In this document: positions 49,898 through 58,976 of the stretch, one piece after another
How positions within the stretch are numbered: position 1 is the first letter of the stretch
Layout: each line of letters begins with the position of its first letter
Assembly: GCA_963788975.1 (NCBI GenBank)
Contig: CAWBIJ010000004.1
Location: 1,488,001-1,552,000 of the forward strand
DNA length: 64,000 bases
Origin: VRUE01 sp963788975
GTDB taxonomy: Bacteria > Actinomycetota > Thermoleophilia > Solirubrobacterales > 70-9
Direction: 5' to 3'
The notes under the pieces: model-generated
What the model saw: only the letters and a program-made list of their open reading frames with translations
What the model was told of the DNA's origin: nothing
Databases searched by the model: none
Position numbers and translations under genes: made by a program

Positions 49898-50782
49898 TTG
49901 ACCGAGCTGGGCCAAAACCTGATCGATGCCCTCGCCCTCGGGTGCCTCTACGCGCTGATCGCTCTCGGCATAACCCTCGTCTACACAGTGATGGGGATGA
50001 TGAACTTCGCCCACGGCGAGTTCATCATGCTCTCCGCCTACGCGCTGTACGTTTTCGCCGGGCTGCCCTTCGCCGTGGGAGTTGGCGGCGCCCTTCTGGC
50101 CGGGATCGTGGTTGCGCTCCTCGCCGAGCGCGTGGCCTTCCGGCCGGTGCGTGGCGCTGACCTCTCCGCTCAACTCGTCACCTCGCTGGCGGTTGCGGCA
50201 ATTCTCCAGAACGTCGTCACCGTGGCGGTTGACGCTCGTGCCCAATCGGTCGCGACGCCGCCCTCGATCAGCGAATCGACCAGCATCGGCGGTCTCTCGG
50301 TGCCGAACCTGGAGTTCGTCACTCTCGGACTCACGGTGATCGTCTTGGGCGGGCTCGGGTGGCTCCTCTACCGAACTCGCACGGGGCTGGCGATGCGAGC
50401 GGCGGCGGAGAACTTCGACATGGCGCGTCTCCTCGGCGTGCGGGCGAATCGGGTGATCGCGATCTCCTTCGCGATCAGCGGAGCGCTCGCCGCCTCGGTC
50501 GGTGTGCTGATCGTGATGCAAACTGGCCAGGTATCGCCCACGATGGGCCTAACCCCGATCCTGATCGGGTTCGTTGCGGTGGTGATCGGCGGCTTCGGCA
50601 GGATCTTTGGTGCGGTAATCGGTGGCCTGCTGCTCGGTGTCCTCTCCTCGCTGCTCGGGGCCTACCTACCCGAGGGACTGGTGCCGTTCCGCGATGCGAT
50701 CGTGTTCACGTTCCCTGTGCTGATCCTGATCTTCAGGCCGCACGGACTGCTCGGCGGAGAGATCGGAAAGGCTCGGGTATGA
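49898..50782 (+). CDS. livH: Branched-chain-type ABC importer permease LivH (system 1)
   Basis: A 294-aa permease with about eight TM helices. NFAHGEFIMLSAYALYVF is the LivH signature, with RTRTGLAMRAAAENFDMARL in the coupling loop and a final IFRPHGLLGGE. It pairs with LivM to form the channel of a HAAT-family importer. The start TTG 49898 lies 3 bp after the GntR stop. The LivM-LivG gene overlaps by four bases (ATGA). Confidence 0.9.
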   Translation: MTELGQNLIDALALGCLYALIALGITLVYTVMGMMNFAHGEFIMLSAYALYVFAGLPFAVGVGGALLAGIVVALLAERVAFRPVRGADLSAQLVTSLAVAAILQNVVTVAVDARAQSVATPPSISESTSIGGLSVPNLEFVTLGLTVIVLGGLGWLLYRTRTGLAMRAAAENFDMARLLGVRANRVIAISFAISGALAASVGVLIVMQTGQVSPTMGLTPILIGFVAVVIGGFGRIFGAVIGGLLLGVLSSLLGAYLPEGLVPFRDAIVFTFPVLILIFRPHGLLGGEIGKARV

Positions 50783-52623
50783 GCGCCGCGAGATTTCGCT
50801 CTCGCTCGTCTGCCGCGGTCTCGCTGCTGGTTCCGCTGGCCCTGGTCGCGATCGCCACCTGGGTGGGCGCGAGCGGTACACCCTCCTTCCAGGGCACTGT
50901 CACTCTGATCCTTTGCAACCTGATCGTCGTTCTCGGCTTGCAGGTCTTCGTCGGCAATAGCGGGGTCTACTCGTTTGGGCAGCTCGGCTTCGCGACGACC
51001 GGTGCCTACATCGCGGCGCTCCTCACTTTGCCGGCGGCGTTCACCCTGCTGCAGACGCCCGGTCTGCCGCATTTCATCGCCGACGTCCAGCTGGACGCAC
51101 TGCCCGCGACGCTGATCGCCGCGGCGATTTCCGGCCTCCTCGCGATGGTGGTCGGCCTTCCCTTGATGCGCACCTCCACCCTCGCCATCCCGATCTCCAC
51201 CTTCGCCTTTCTGGTCGTCGCCTACAACGTCGTTGCCAACTGGGACCGCATCACGGGAGGCAGCAGCGGGCTGGTCAGCATTCCGACGACGACCAGCGTC
51301 GAGTCGGCCGGGCTCTGGGCGGCCGCGGCCGTCGTCCTCGCGATCGCGTTCAAGTGGTCCTCCAGCGGCTATCGCCTGCAGGCGACGCGCGAGGACGAGG
51401 TGGCTGCGCGCTCGATCGGAATCGGCGTGATGAGGGAGCGGCTGATCGCGTTCGGCATCAGCGGCATGCTGTGTGGGATCGGCGGCGCGCTGGCCGTGCA
51501 GCAGTCCGGCGTTCTCAACCCCACGACCTTCTACTTCGGCGCGACCGTGACGACGATGACGATGCTGGTCGTCGGCGGCGCCCGCAGCGTTCTCGGCGCG
51601 GTGGTCGGGGCGATGGCGATCGCGGCGGTGAACGAGATGCTCCGCGGTGTCGAGAACGGCGCCGACCTGTTCGGCGTGGTCTCACTCGGCGAGGCACCAG
51701 GCCTCGCCGCCATCGGCCTGGGGCTGATCCTGCTGGCGACGATGATCGCGATGCCGGACGGGCTGAGCGGCGGCAGAGAGGCGGGTGAGCTGCCCTGGGC
51801 TCGCCGGCTGGGCTTGACGTCCTCCACGCCAACGCCCAAGTCCGACGGCGCCGTGGCCAGGCGCTCGCCCGCCGGCCCAGTCATGAAAGGCGCGCTGCAG
51901 GCCGAGGGGATATCGCTCGCTTTCGCTGGCCTGCGGGTCCTCAAGGAGATCGACCTCGGGCTCGAACCCGGCGATGCACTCGGCCTGATCGGGCCGAACG
52001 GCGCCGGCAAGACGACCCTCGTCAACGTCCTCAGTGGCTTTCAAGAGCCCGACTCGGGCACTGTCACGCTGGACGGGGTCGACGTCACCGGGCGAACCCC
52101 GACGCGCCTCGCCCGCAAGGGCCTGGGCCGCACCTTTCAGGCCTCCCTGCCCTTCCCCCACCTGACCGCTCTCGAGAGCGTCGCCGTCGGCGCGATGGGC
52201 ATCGGAGTCGGCAGGCGGCGCGCGGCGGCGGTCGCGACCGATGTGCTCGGTCGCTTGAACCTCCGCGGGCAGGCGGCGATGCCCGCCAGCTCCCTTCCCC
52301 CCGGAGGACAGCGCCTCCTCGGTGTCGCTCGCGCGCTCGCAATCCGACCCCGCTACCTGCTTCTCGACGAGCCGGCCGCGGGGCTGAACGAAGTCGAATG
52401 TGAGGAACTGGTCGAAGTCCTCCGCGACGTGGTGAAGGACTTCGGCTGCGGGATCCTGCTCATCGAGCACGACATGAGCATCGTCATGGAGCTCTGCCCC
52501 CGGATCCAGGTGCTGGATGACGGCATGACCCTGAGGGAAGGGACTCCGGAGGAGGTCCAAGCCGACCCCGCGGTAGTCGAGGCTTACCTCGGAAGCGCTT
52601 TCCTGGCGGCAGTCGATGCTTGA
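50779..52623 (+). CDS. Fused LivM permease-LivG ATPase (system 1)
   Basis: A 614-aa fusion. Residues about 1-350 are a LivM permease (VFVGNSGVYSFGQLGFATTG, ATREDEVAARSIGIGV). A 35-aa polar linker leads to a LivG-type ATPase with Walker A GLIGPNGAGKTTLVNVLSG, Q-loop GRTFQASLPFPHLTALES, Walker B LLLDEPAAGLNEVE and switch IEHDMS. The ABC signature reads LPPGGQR rather than LSGGQ or LSYGQ, an unusual substitution. LivM and LivG are normally separate genes, as in system 2. It overlaps livF by 8 bp. Confidence 0.9.
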   Translation: MSAARFRSRSSAAVSLLVPLALVAIATWVGASGTPSFQGTVTLILCNLIVVLGLQVFVGNSGVYSFGQLGFATTGAYIAALLTLPAAFTLLQTPGLPHFIADVQLDALPATLIAAAISGLLAMVVGLPLMRTSTLAIPISTFAFLVVAYNVVANWDRITGGSSGLVSIPTTTSVESAGLWAAAAVVLAIAFKWSSSGYRLQATREDEVAARSIGIGVMRERLIAFGISGMLCGIGGALAVQQSGVLNPTTFYFGATVTTMTMLVVGGARSVLGAVVGAMAIAAVNEMLRGVENGADLFGVVSLGEAPGLAAIGLGLILLATMIAMPDGLSGGREAGELPWARRLGLTSSTPTPKSDGAVARRSPAGPVMKGALQAEGISLAFAGLRVLKEIDLGLEPGDALGLIGPNGAGKTTLVNVLSGFQEPDSGTVTLDGVDVTGRTPTRLARKGLGRTFQASLPFPHLTALESVAVGAMGIGVGRRRAAAVATDVLGRLNLRGQAAMPASSLPPGGQRLLGVARALAIRPRYLLLDEPAAGLNEVECEELVEVLRDVVKDFGCGILLIEHDMSIVMELCPRIQVLDDGMTLREGTPEEVQADPAVVEAYLGSAFLAAVDA

Positions 52624-53317
52624 GCTGCGCGAGATCCGGGTCAGCTACGGGCGCACCGAGGTGGTCCACGGAGTCGACGTCGGCGTCGGCCGAGGGGAAG
52701 TGGTCGGGATGATCGGGCCGAACGGCGCGGGCAAGAGCTCAATCCTGCGATCGATCTGCGGCCTGGTGCGCCCCAGCGGGGGAGATGTGGTGCTCGAGAA
52801 CCGCGTCCTGACCGGAATGGCGCCCGAGCAGATCGCGCGCCTGGGATTGGCGTTGGTGCCGGAGGGCCGGCACGTCTTCAAGACCCTGACGGTGGCGGAG
52901 AACCTGCGGCTCGGGACACGAAGCGACAGCGAGGACACTGGCTGGCGGGAGCAGACGCTCGAGCGTTTCCCGATCCTCCGGGAGCGTGCCCACCAGCGCG
53001 CCGATCGCCTCTCGGGAGGGGAGCAGCAACAGCTCGCGATCGCCCGTGCCCTGCTCGGCAGGCCCAAGCTGCTGATTCTCGACGAGCCCTCGCTCGGTCT
53101 CGCGCCGAAGACGATCGACGTCATCTACGAGCTGCTCCAGGGCCTGCGCGACGAGGGGATGACGATGCTCCTGGTCGAGCAGAACGCCACGCGGACGATC
53201 GCCTTCTCCGACCGTTGCGTCGTGCTCAGCGCCGGCAAGGTCCGAGCCCAGGGCTCGCGTAGCGAGTTGCAGCGCGATCCCGGTGTCCTGCGCGCCTATC
53301 TGGGAAGACAGCCATGA
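52616..53317 (+). CDS. livF: ABC importer ATPase LivF (system 1)
   Basis: A 233-aa ATPase with GMIGPNGAGKSSILRSICGL, the LivF-type VPEGRHVFKTLTVAENLRLG, signature DRLSGGEQQQLAIARALLGR, Walker B LLILDEPSLGLAPK and LLVEQNA. All motifs are canonical. It overlaps both neighbours (upstream fusion and downstream oxygenase, ATGA), so the operon is tightly coupled. Confidence 0.93.
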   Translation: MLELREIRVSYGRTEVVHGVDVGVGRGEVVGMIGPNGAGKSSILRSICGLVRPSGGDVVLENRVLTGMAPEQIARLGLALVPEGRHVFKTLTVAENLRLGTRSDSEDTGWREQTLERFPILRERAHQRADRLSGGEQQQLAIARALLGRPKLLILDEPSLGLAPKTIDVIYELLQGLRDEGMTMLLVEQNATRTIAFSDRCVVLSAGKVRAQGSRSELQRDPGVLRAYLGRQP

Positions 53318-54372
53318 ACGAACATGCAATCCTGAGCAATGACGCGATGCTCGCCGATCGCCCAGATCGAGTCCCGACCAGCGAAGACGTCTCCCTCGCT
53401 CTGCGTCGCTGCTGGCAGCCGGTCGCGAGGCTCCAAGACCTGGAGCGCGGTCCTCAGCGCGCCGTTCTCCTCGGCGAAGCGCTCGCCGTCTTCCTCACCG
53501 AGGGTGGGGAGCCGGCCGTGGTCGCCGACCGCTGCGCCCACCGTGGCGCCTCGCTCTCGATGGGCAAGGTCCAGGGCGAGTCGATCCAGTGTCCCTATCA
53601 CGGCTGGGAGTGGGCAGGCCGGGATGGGGCCTGCACCCGGGTTCCATCGCTGCCCGACCAGCGTCAGATCCCATTGCGCGCCCAGATCCCGGTCTACCCG
53701 GCCCGCACCCAGTGGGGTCTCGTCTGGACGGTTCTGGAGGAGCCGCTGGGCGGGCTGCCCGACCCGCCGTGGTTCGACGCCGAGGAGTGGACATGGGGGC
53801 ACGGGAAGCCCTTCGAGCTGCCGGTCGCCTTCGGACTGATGATCGAGAACTTCCGCGACGTCGCGCATTTCGCCTTCGTCCACCAGGCCACCCTGGGCTC
53901 GATGCCCGAGCTGATCGAGCCGCTCGAGCCGCAGCGCGACGGGCTCGAGGTGACGCTTCGTCGAAAGATGGAGTTCGGCGACGACGCGGAAGCGGTTTGG
54001 GGCCCGTTGCGGGAAATGGGCTACCACGTGATCGCCCCAAACTTCACCTCGGCCCGGATGTTCACCGAGGAAGGCGAACGCTGCCTCCTCCACGCCGCGC
54101 GCGCGATCAGCGCGACCGAGTCCGCCCACTACTGGATCGAGGGAGGCCTCGAGAACTTCGACGAGGAACGCCTCGAGCAGGCGATCGCCTTCGACGGGCG
54201 CGTCTACGCGGAGGACCTGCCGATCATCTCGGCGATCGAGCCACGCGAGCTGCCGCTCGATCCGAGTGCGGACGTCAGTGCCCTCGCCGACCGGTTCACC
54301 CTCGCCTACCGGCGGGCGTTCTGCGAGTTCGTCGACCGTGCGCTCGCCGAGCGTCCGGCGGTCGCGGGCTGA
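53314..54372 (+). CDS. Rieske non-haem iron oxygenase, alpha subunit
   Basis: A 352-aa oxygenase. The Rieske cluster motif is CAHRGASLSMG followed 18 residues later by CPYHGWEW. The catalytic domain has ENFRDVAHFAFVHQATLGS, giving the bridging Asp and the two His of the mononuclear Fe site. Length and layout resemble class IA enzymes such as vanillate O-demethylase and phthalate-type oxygenases, which need a separate reductase; none is adjacent. It is the last gene of the livH-M/G-F operon, implying that the imported molecule is its substrate. Substrate unknown. Confidence 0.9.
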   Translation: MNEHAILSNDAMLADRPDRVPTSEDVSLALRRCWQPVARLQDLERGPQRAVLLGEALAVFLTEGGEPAVVADRCAHRGASLSMGKVQGESIQCPYHGWEWAGRDGACTRVPSLPDQRQIPLRAQIPVYPARTQWGLVWTVLEEPLGGLPDPPWFDAEEWTWGHGKPFELPVAFGLMIENFRDVAHFAFVHQATLGSMPELIEPLEPQRDGLEVTLRRKMEFGDDAEAVWGPLREMGYHVIAPNFTSARMFTEEGERCLLHAARAISATESAHYWIEGGLENFDEERLEQAIAFDGRVYAEDLPIISAIEPRELPLDPSADVSALADRFTLAYRRAFCEFVDRALAERPAVAG

Positions 54373-54384
54373 GCGCCCAGCCCA

Positions 54385-55560
54385 CTACTCGCCGTACTCG
54401 GGAATGAACTGCGGCTTGACCTTCGCCACCAGTCTCGGCTCGCCGCTCGAGTAGGAGTAGATCGGCCATGTCCGGGTCGTGTGGTGGTTGTCCCTCGTGT
54501 AGCGGAGCCTGCCGACGATCGTCTCGTGGGGCCTTGCTTCGAGCGCATCGGCCAGGACGTCTCCGTCGACGCTGCCGGTTTCCTCGATCGTGTCGAGAAT
54601 CAGCTGCCCGCCGGCATAGGCGCCCAGCAGGGCGCTCGAGACGTCGGTGTCCACGCCATTTCGCTCGAGGCTCTCGAACAGCTTCGCCGTCGCCTCGTCC
54701 GGCGGGTCGTAGGCTGAGCCGTTCGAGGTGGCGTAGATGTCCTTGGTGTCCGGGATGCCCTTCAGCCAGAAGGTGCCGTCGAAGCCACCCGGTCCGAGGA
54801 TCGGGACGTCGATGCCGGCGGCACGAATCTGCTTGATCGCCGCGGCGCCTCCCGGCGGGTAGGAGCACATGACCACGGCGTCGGCGTCGGCGCTTCGCAG
54901 CTCGCTGACCTGGCTGGCGACCGACTCGTCGCTGTTCTCGAAGTCGACGGAGCCCGCGATCGTGCCGCCGAACTTCTCCCAGGTCTGCTGGAAGGCCGAG
55001 CAGTGCGCTCTGCCGTAGATCAACGAGGTGTCGCGGAACAGGAACGGATGCTTGACGCCTCTGCCACGGAGGAATGAGGCGCCGGCGCTCCCCTCGCTGA
55101 GGATGCTCGGAAAAGAGCTGAAGGAGAGACGGCCGGTCGTCGGCGGTCCGAAACCGGGTTCGTTCGCGTTGGAGATGTTCAGCAGGTTGTGCTCCTCGGC
55201 AAGTGGCGAGGCGGCGGCGGCATTCAGCGCCTCACCGCTGAGGATGAGGACATCGGCCCCGTCTTCGATCACCTCCTGGACCGCCAGCACGACTTGCTGG
55301 GGGTCCGAACGGGTGTCGGACTGGATCACGCGCACCTTGCGGCCGTCGATTCCGCCGCGGGCGTTGGTTTCCTCGATCAGCTGTTCGACGGCGGCAAAGG
55401 TGGCGTCGTAGGGAGCCAGGTAGCCGGTTTTGGCGAGCGCGGCCCCGATCACTATTTCCTCCGGCAAGCCGTTGGAGGATGACTCGGCTGCGCCGCCGCT
55501 GTTGCCGCAGCCGGCCAGGAGGGCAATCGCGAGCCCTAGGGAGGCGAGGCGGAGGGCCAC
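54385..55560 (-). CDS. Periplasmic-binding lipoprotein, LivK type (system 1 candidate)
   Basis: A 391-aa binding protein. The N-terminus LASLGLAIALLAGCGNS has a lipobox with the acylated Cys. The type I periplasmic-binding fold follows: VIGAALAKTGYLAPYDATFA, VRVIQSDTRSDPQQ, DVLILSGEALNAAAASPLAE, ATSNGSAYDPPDEATAK. Start GTG 55560 puts the signal peptide at the N-terminus; longer frames start upstream without homology. It faces the oxygenase gene, with 12 bp between stops. Because system 1 lacks a binding protein in its operon, this is the best candidate, though it could serve system 2. Confidence 0.87.
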   Translation of the reverse strand: MALRLASLGLAIALLAGCGNSGGAAESSSNGLPEEIVIGAALAKTGYLAPYDATFAAVEQLIEETNARGGIDGRKVRVIQSDTRSDPQQVVLAVQEVIEDGADVLILSGEALNAAAASPLAEEHNLLNISNANEPGFGPPTTGRLSFSSFPSILSEGSAGASFLRGRGVKHPFLFRDTSLIYGRAHCSAFQQTWEKFGGTIAGSVDFENSDESVASQVSELRSADADAVVMCSYPPGGAAAIKQIRAAGIDVPILGPGGFDGTFWLKGIPDTKDIYATSNGSAYDPPDEATAKLFESLERNGVDTDVSSALLGAYAGGQLILDTIEETGSVDGDVLADALEARPHETIVGRLRYTRDNHHTTRTWPIYSYSSGEPRLVAKVKPQFIPEYGE

Positions 55561-55674
55561 CGCAAAAAGATTACCTGAGCAATCAACGGTTGAGAACTCC
55601 ACTCCCTGGGTATTTCCGGGGCATCCGATCGGTCGGCCCCTGCCGAAGTGGCCGGGCGTCAAAGGAGGAATCTC

Positions 55675-56958
55675 GTGAAGCGACCAGGCCTTGTGTTGGC
55701 AGCCGCCGTCACCGCGCTGGTGTTGGCGCTGGGAATCGCGGCATGTGGAGACGATGACGACGACGGCGGGGGTGGAGGAGGTGGAGCAGCGCAGCTTGAC
55801 TTGACGATTGGCAACCTGGTCCCGCTCACCGGCGATCTTGCGCCCTACGGCCCGGCCGGGCAGAAGGCCGGTGATCTCGCGGTCGAAGAGATCGACGCCG
55901 CGATCAAACAGACGGGCGTCGACCAGACGGTCGAGCTTGTCACCGAGGATGGTGCCTCGGATGACCAGGGCGGCGTCCAGGCGGCGCGCAAGCTGATCGC
56001 CGATGGGGCGACCTGCATCTCCGGCGACTACGCCTCGACGGCGACGGTCGCCGTCGCGCGCTCGGTCACGGTGCCCGAGGGCGTGCTGCTTATCTCACCG
56101 GCCTCGACCGCCGACGCGCTCTCCGACCTCGACGACGACGGGCTCTTCGCCCGTACGGCGCCGCCCGACGGACTGCAGGGCAAGGCGCTCGCCGACCGCA
56201 TGGAACAGGAGCTCGGCGGCCTCAAAGGCAAGACGATCAACATCGGCGCCCGCAACGACCTCTACGGCACCGGCTTCGCCGACTCGCTCGAAGTGGAACT
56301 GGAGGAGCGTGGGGCGACCGTCGCCGAGAAGGTGATCTACGACCCCGAACAGCCGAGCTACAACTCCGAGGCCGAGCAGATCACGTCGGGCAACCCCGAC
56401 AACTTCGTGATCATCGACTTCCCGGAAACGTTTGCCAAGCTGGGCCCGGCGCTGGTCCGCACCGGCAACTGGGAAGCCTCAAAAACGTTCATCACCGACG
56501 GCCTCAGCTCGACCGAACTAGTGGAAGAAGTCGGCGGCGAGGCCACCGAGGGGATGCTCGGCACGGCCCCCGGAGCGTTCGCGGGCGATGCCCCGGACGC
56601 TTTCGACCAGCTCTACAAACAGGCGCCCGGACCGGCGCGGAACCTGTTCGACTCGACCACCTTCGACGACGTGATCCTCTGCTACCTCGCGGCCGTGGGG
56701 GCGGGCTCCAGCGACGGCGCCGAGATGGCCGACGCGATCGTCGACGTCACCGGACCGCCCGGACCGAAGTACACCTTCGAGCAGCTGCCACAGGCGATCG
56801 AAGCGCTCGAAAAAGGCGAGGACATCGACTACGAAGGCGTCTCGGGCCCAATCGACTGGGACGAGAACGGTGACCTCTCGCGCTACATCTACAACATCTC
56901 CGAATTCAAAGGCGGCAAATTGGTGAAAGTCGACACCGTGGAGGTGACGGCGGACTAA
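55675..56958 (+). CDS. Branched-chain-type ABC importer binding lipoprotein (system 2)
   Basis: A 427-aa binding protein. Signal VLAAAVTALVLALGIAACGD ends in a lipobox and is followed by an Asp/Gly-rich spacer. The binding domain starts LTIGNLVPLTGDLAPYGPAG and continues with VELVTEDGASDDQGGVQAAR and VTVPEGVLLISPASTADALS. Shine-Dalgarno GGAGGA lies 5 nt before GTG 55675. It is the first gene of a complete five-gene importer operon. The ligand may be an amino acid or another small amphipathic acid. Confidence 0.9.
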   Translation: MKRPGLVLAAAVTALVLALGIAACGDDDDDGGGGGGGAAQLDLTIGNLVPLTGDLAPYGPAGQKAGDLAVEEIDAAIKQTGVDQTVELVTEDGASDDQGGVQAARKLIADGATCISGDYASTATVAVARSVTVPEGVLLISPASTADALSDLDDDGLFARTAPPDGLQGKALADRMEQELGGLKGKTINIGARNDLYGTGFADSLEVELEERGATVAEKVIYDPEQPSYNSEAEQITSGNPDNFVIIDFPETFAKLGPALVRTGNWEASKTFITDGLSSTELVEEVGGEATEGMLGTAPGAFAGDAPDAFDQLYKQAPGPARNLFDSTTFDDVILCYLAAVGAGSSDGAEMADAIVDVTGPPGPKYTFEQLPQAIEALEKGEDIDYEGVSGPIDWDENGDLSRYIYNISEFKGGKLVKVDTVEVTAD

Positions 56959-56979
56959 CGCGCCCGTCGCCCGTCTCCG

Positions 56980-57984
56980 ATGGAGGCCTCGACAGCCCGG
57001 GCGGAGTCCACTCCCGGCGAGCTCTTCAGAGAGTTCGCCCGGGAGCGGCCCGCCGCGGTCGCTTTCGGCGTCATCGCACTGATCGTGCTGGCCCTGGTCG
57101 CTGCCAGGGGTCTCCACGACGTCGCGCAGGCCTCGCTCAACGGCCTCACGCTTGGGGTCATCTACGCGCTCGGCGCCGTTGGCCTGACGCTGGTCTACGG
57201 GATCCTCCGGCTGGTCAACTTCGCCCACGGCGACTTCCTCACTTTCGGCGCCTACATGGCCTACCTGGTCAACGTCACCTGGGGCATGCCGCTGGCCGCC
57301 GGGATCTTCTTCGCGATGGCGACCACGGCCCTGCTTGGCCTCTTCTTCGAGCGCACGATGTGGCGTCCGATGCGCAACCGCGGGGCCGGATTCCTGCAGC
57401 TGATCCTGATGTCGATCGGCCTTGCCTTCGTCATCCGCTCGGCGATCCAGTGGTTCTGGGGCAGTGAGATCCGCACGCTCGACGTCGACGTCACCGGCAG
57501 CGTCACCTTCCTCGGTTTGCGCATCGGCGAGACCGAGCTGCTGGTCGTGGTCGTCGGGCTCGCGGTGCTGATCGCGACAGGGCTCATCGTCCGCTTCAGT
57601 CTGCTGGGCAAGCAGATGCGCGCCCTCTCCGACGACATCGACCTGGCCGAGACGGCCGGCATCGACACCCGTCGCGTGATCCTCTACACCTGGCTCTTCG
57701 CCGGCGCCCTCGCCGGCCTGGCGGGGGTGCTCTCCGGCGCGCTCACCAACCTGAGGCCGGAGCTCGGCTTCGAGCTGCTGCTGCCGATCTTCGCCGCCGT
57801 GATCCTCGGTGGCATCGGCAACCCGTTCGGCGCCCTCAGCGCGGGGCTCGTGCTCGGCGTCGTGATCGAGCTCTCGACCCTGGTCGTCGAGCCGCGCTGG
57901 AAGGTGACCTTCGGCTTCGTCGCCTTGATCATCGCGCTTGTGATTCGCCCGCAGGGGATCTTCGGCCGCGCGAGGGCGGTATGA
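56980..57984 (+). CDS. livH: ABC importer permease LivH (system 2)
   Basis: A 334-aa permease. A 35-aa polar N-terminus and an extra TM helix precede the usual LivH core (GLTLGVIYALGAVGLTLVYG, LVNFAHGDFLTFGAYMAY). The coupling loop is MRALSDDIDLAETAGIDTRR. It ends IRPQGIFGR. It overlaps livM by four bases. Confidence 0.92.
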   Translation: MEASTARAESTPGELFREFARERPAAVAFGVIALIVLALVAARGLHDVAQASLNGLTLGVIYALGAVGLTLVYGILRLVNFAHGDFLTFGAYMAYLVNVTWGMPLAAGIFFAMATTALLGLFFERTMWRPMRNRGAGFLQLILMSIGLAFVIRSAIQWFWGSEIRTLDVDVTGSVTFLGLRIGETELLVVVVGLAVLIATGLIVRFSLLGKQMRALSDDIDLAETAGIDTRRVILYTWLFAGALAGLAGVLSGALTNLRPELGFELLLPIFAAVILGGIGNPFGALSAGLVLGVVIELSTLVVEPRWKVTFGFVALIIALVIRPQGIFGRARAV

Positions 57985-58976
57985 GCTCGCCGCCCCTCGC
58001 GTTCACGCTCGAGGCCTTCACCAATCTCGGCTTCTGGAGCGGGGTCCTGGTGGTCGCCGGTATATACGCGGTCGTCACGCTCGGCCTACAGCTCAACGTC
58101 GGCTACACCGGGATCATCAACTTCGGCCAGGCGGGCTTCATGGCCGTCGGCGGCTACTCGATGGCGATCCTGGTGCTGGAGGCAGGCTTCTCTTTCTGGC
58201 TGGCGCTCCCTGCGGCTGTCCTGATCACGATGGGCTTCGGGGTGCTGATCGGCCTACCCTCGCTGCGGCTGCGCGCCGACTACTTCGCCATCGTCACCCT
58301 CGCCACCGCCGAGGTGGTGCGGCTGGTCGCCCAGAACGCCCGTGACCTCACCGGCGGCAACAAAGGCCTCTACTGCGACTTCGAAGGCGGCAGTCCGGTC
58401 TGCTTCGACGACTCCTGGCGATCGGTGTCGGACTCGATCCTCGGCTTCGTCGAAAACTTCTGGTCCGACCCGGAGCCGCTGCTGCCGCTGCTGCTCGTCG
58501 TCTGGGCAACGGTCGCGATCGGCATCGTCGTCCTGAGCTACGTGCAGGGGACGCCGTGGGGGAGGGTGCTGCGGGCGATCAGGGAGGACGAGGACGCGGC
58601 GCGCGCCCTGGGCAAGAACACCCTCCTCTACAAGCTGCAGTCGCTGGCGATCTCGGCACTGCTGGGTGCGCTGGCCGGTTTCTTCCTTGCCCTCTTCCTC
58701 GCCACGATTCACCCCGACGACTACGAGCCCATCGTCACCTTCTTCGCCTTCGGGGTGCTGATCCTCGGCGGCCTTGCCAGCTATAGGGGCGTCGCCGTGG
58801 GGGCGATCCTGCTCTGGACCCTGCTCGAAGGGACCAGGTTCGTCGAGCTGCCGATCAGCGAGGAGAAGACTGCGGCGCTGCGCTTCGCGATCGTCGGAGC
58901 GGTGCTGATCGGGCTGATGGCGCTGCGGCCGCAGGGGATGTTCGGCAAGCGGGAGGAGATGGTGCTCGGTGACTGA
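57981..58976 (+). CDS. livM: ABC importer permease LivM (system 2)
   Basis: A 331-aa permease. LNVGYTGIINFGQAGFMAVG is the LivM signature, followed by GLPSLRLRADYFAIVTLATA and the coupling loop LRAIREDEDAARALGKNT. A loop around residue 125 holds YCDFEGGSPVCF, two Cys that could pair on the outer face. The end is ALRPQGMFGKREE. It overlaps livG by 8 bp. Confidence 0.92.
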   Translation: MSSPPLAFTLEAFTNLGFWSGVLVVAGIYAVVTLGLQLNVGYTGIINFGQAGFMAVGGYSMAILVLEAGFSFWLALPAAVLITMGFGVLIGLPSLRLRADYFAIVTLATAEVVRLVAQNARDLTGGNKGLYCDFEGGSPVCFDDSWRSVSDSILGFVENFWSDPEPLLPLLLVVWATVAIGIVVLSYVQGTPWGRVLRAIREDEDAARALGKNTLLYKLQSLAISALLGALAGFFLALFLATIHPDDYEPIVTFFAFGVLILGGLASYRGVAVGAILLWTLLEGTRFVELPISEEKTAALRFAIVGAVLIGLMALRPQGMFGKREEMVLGD

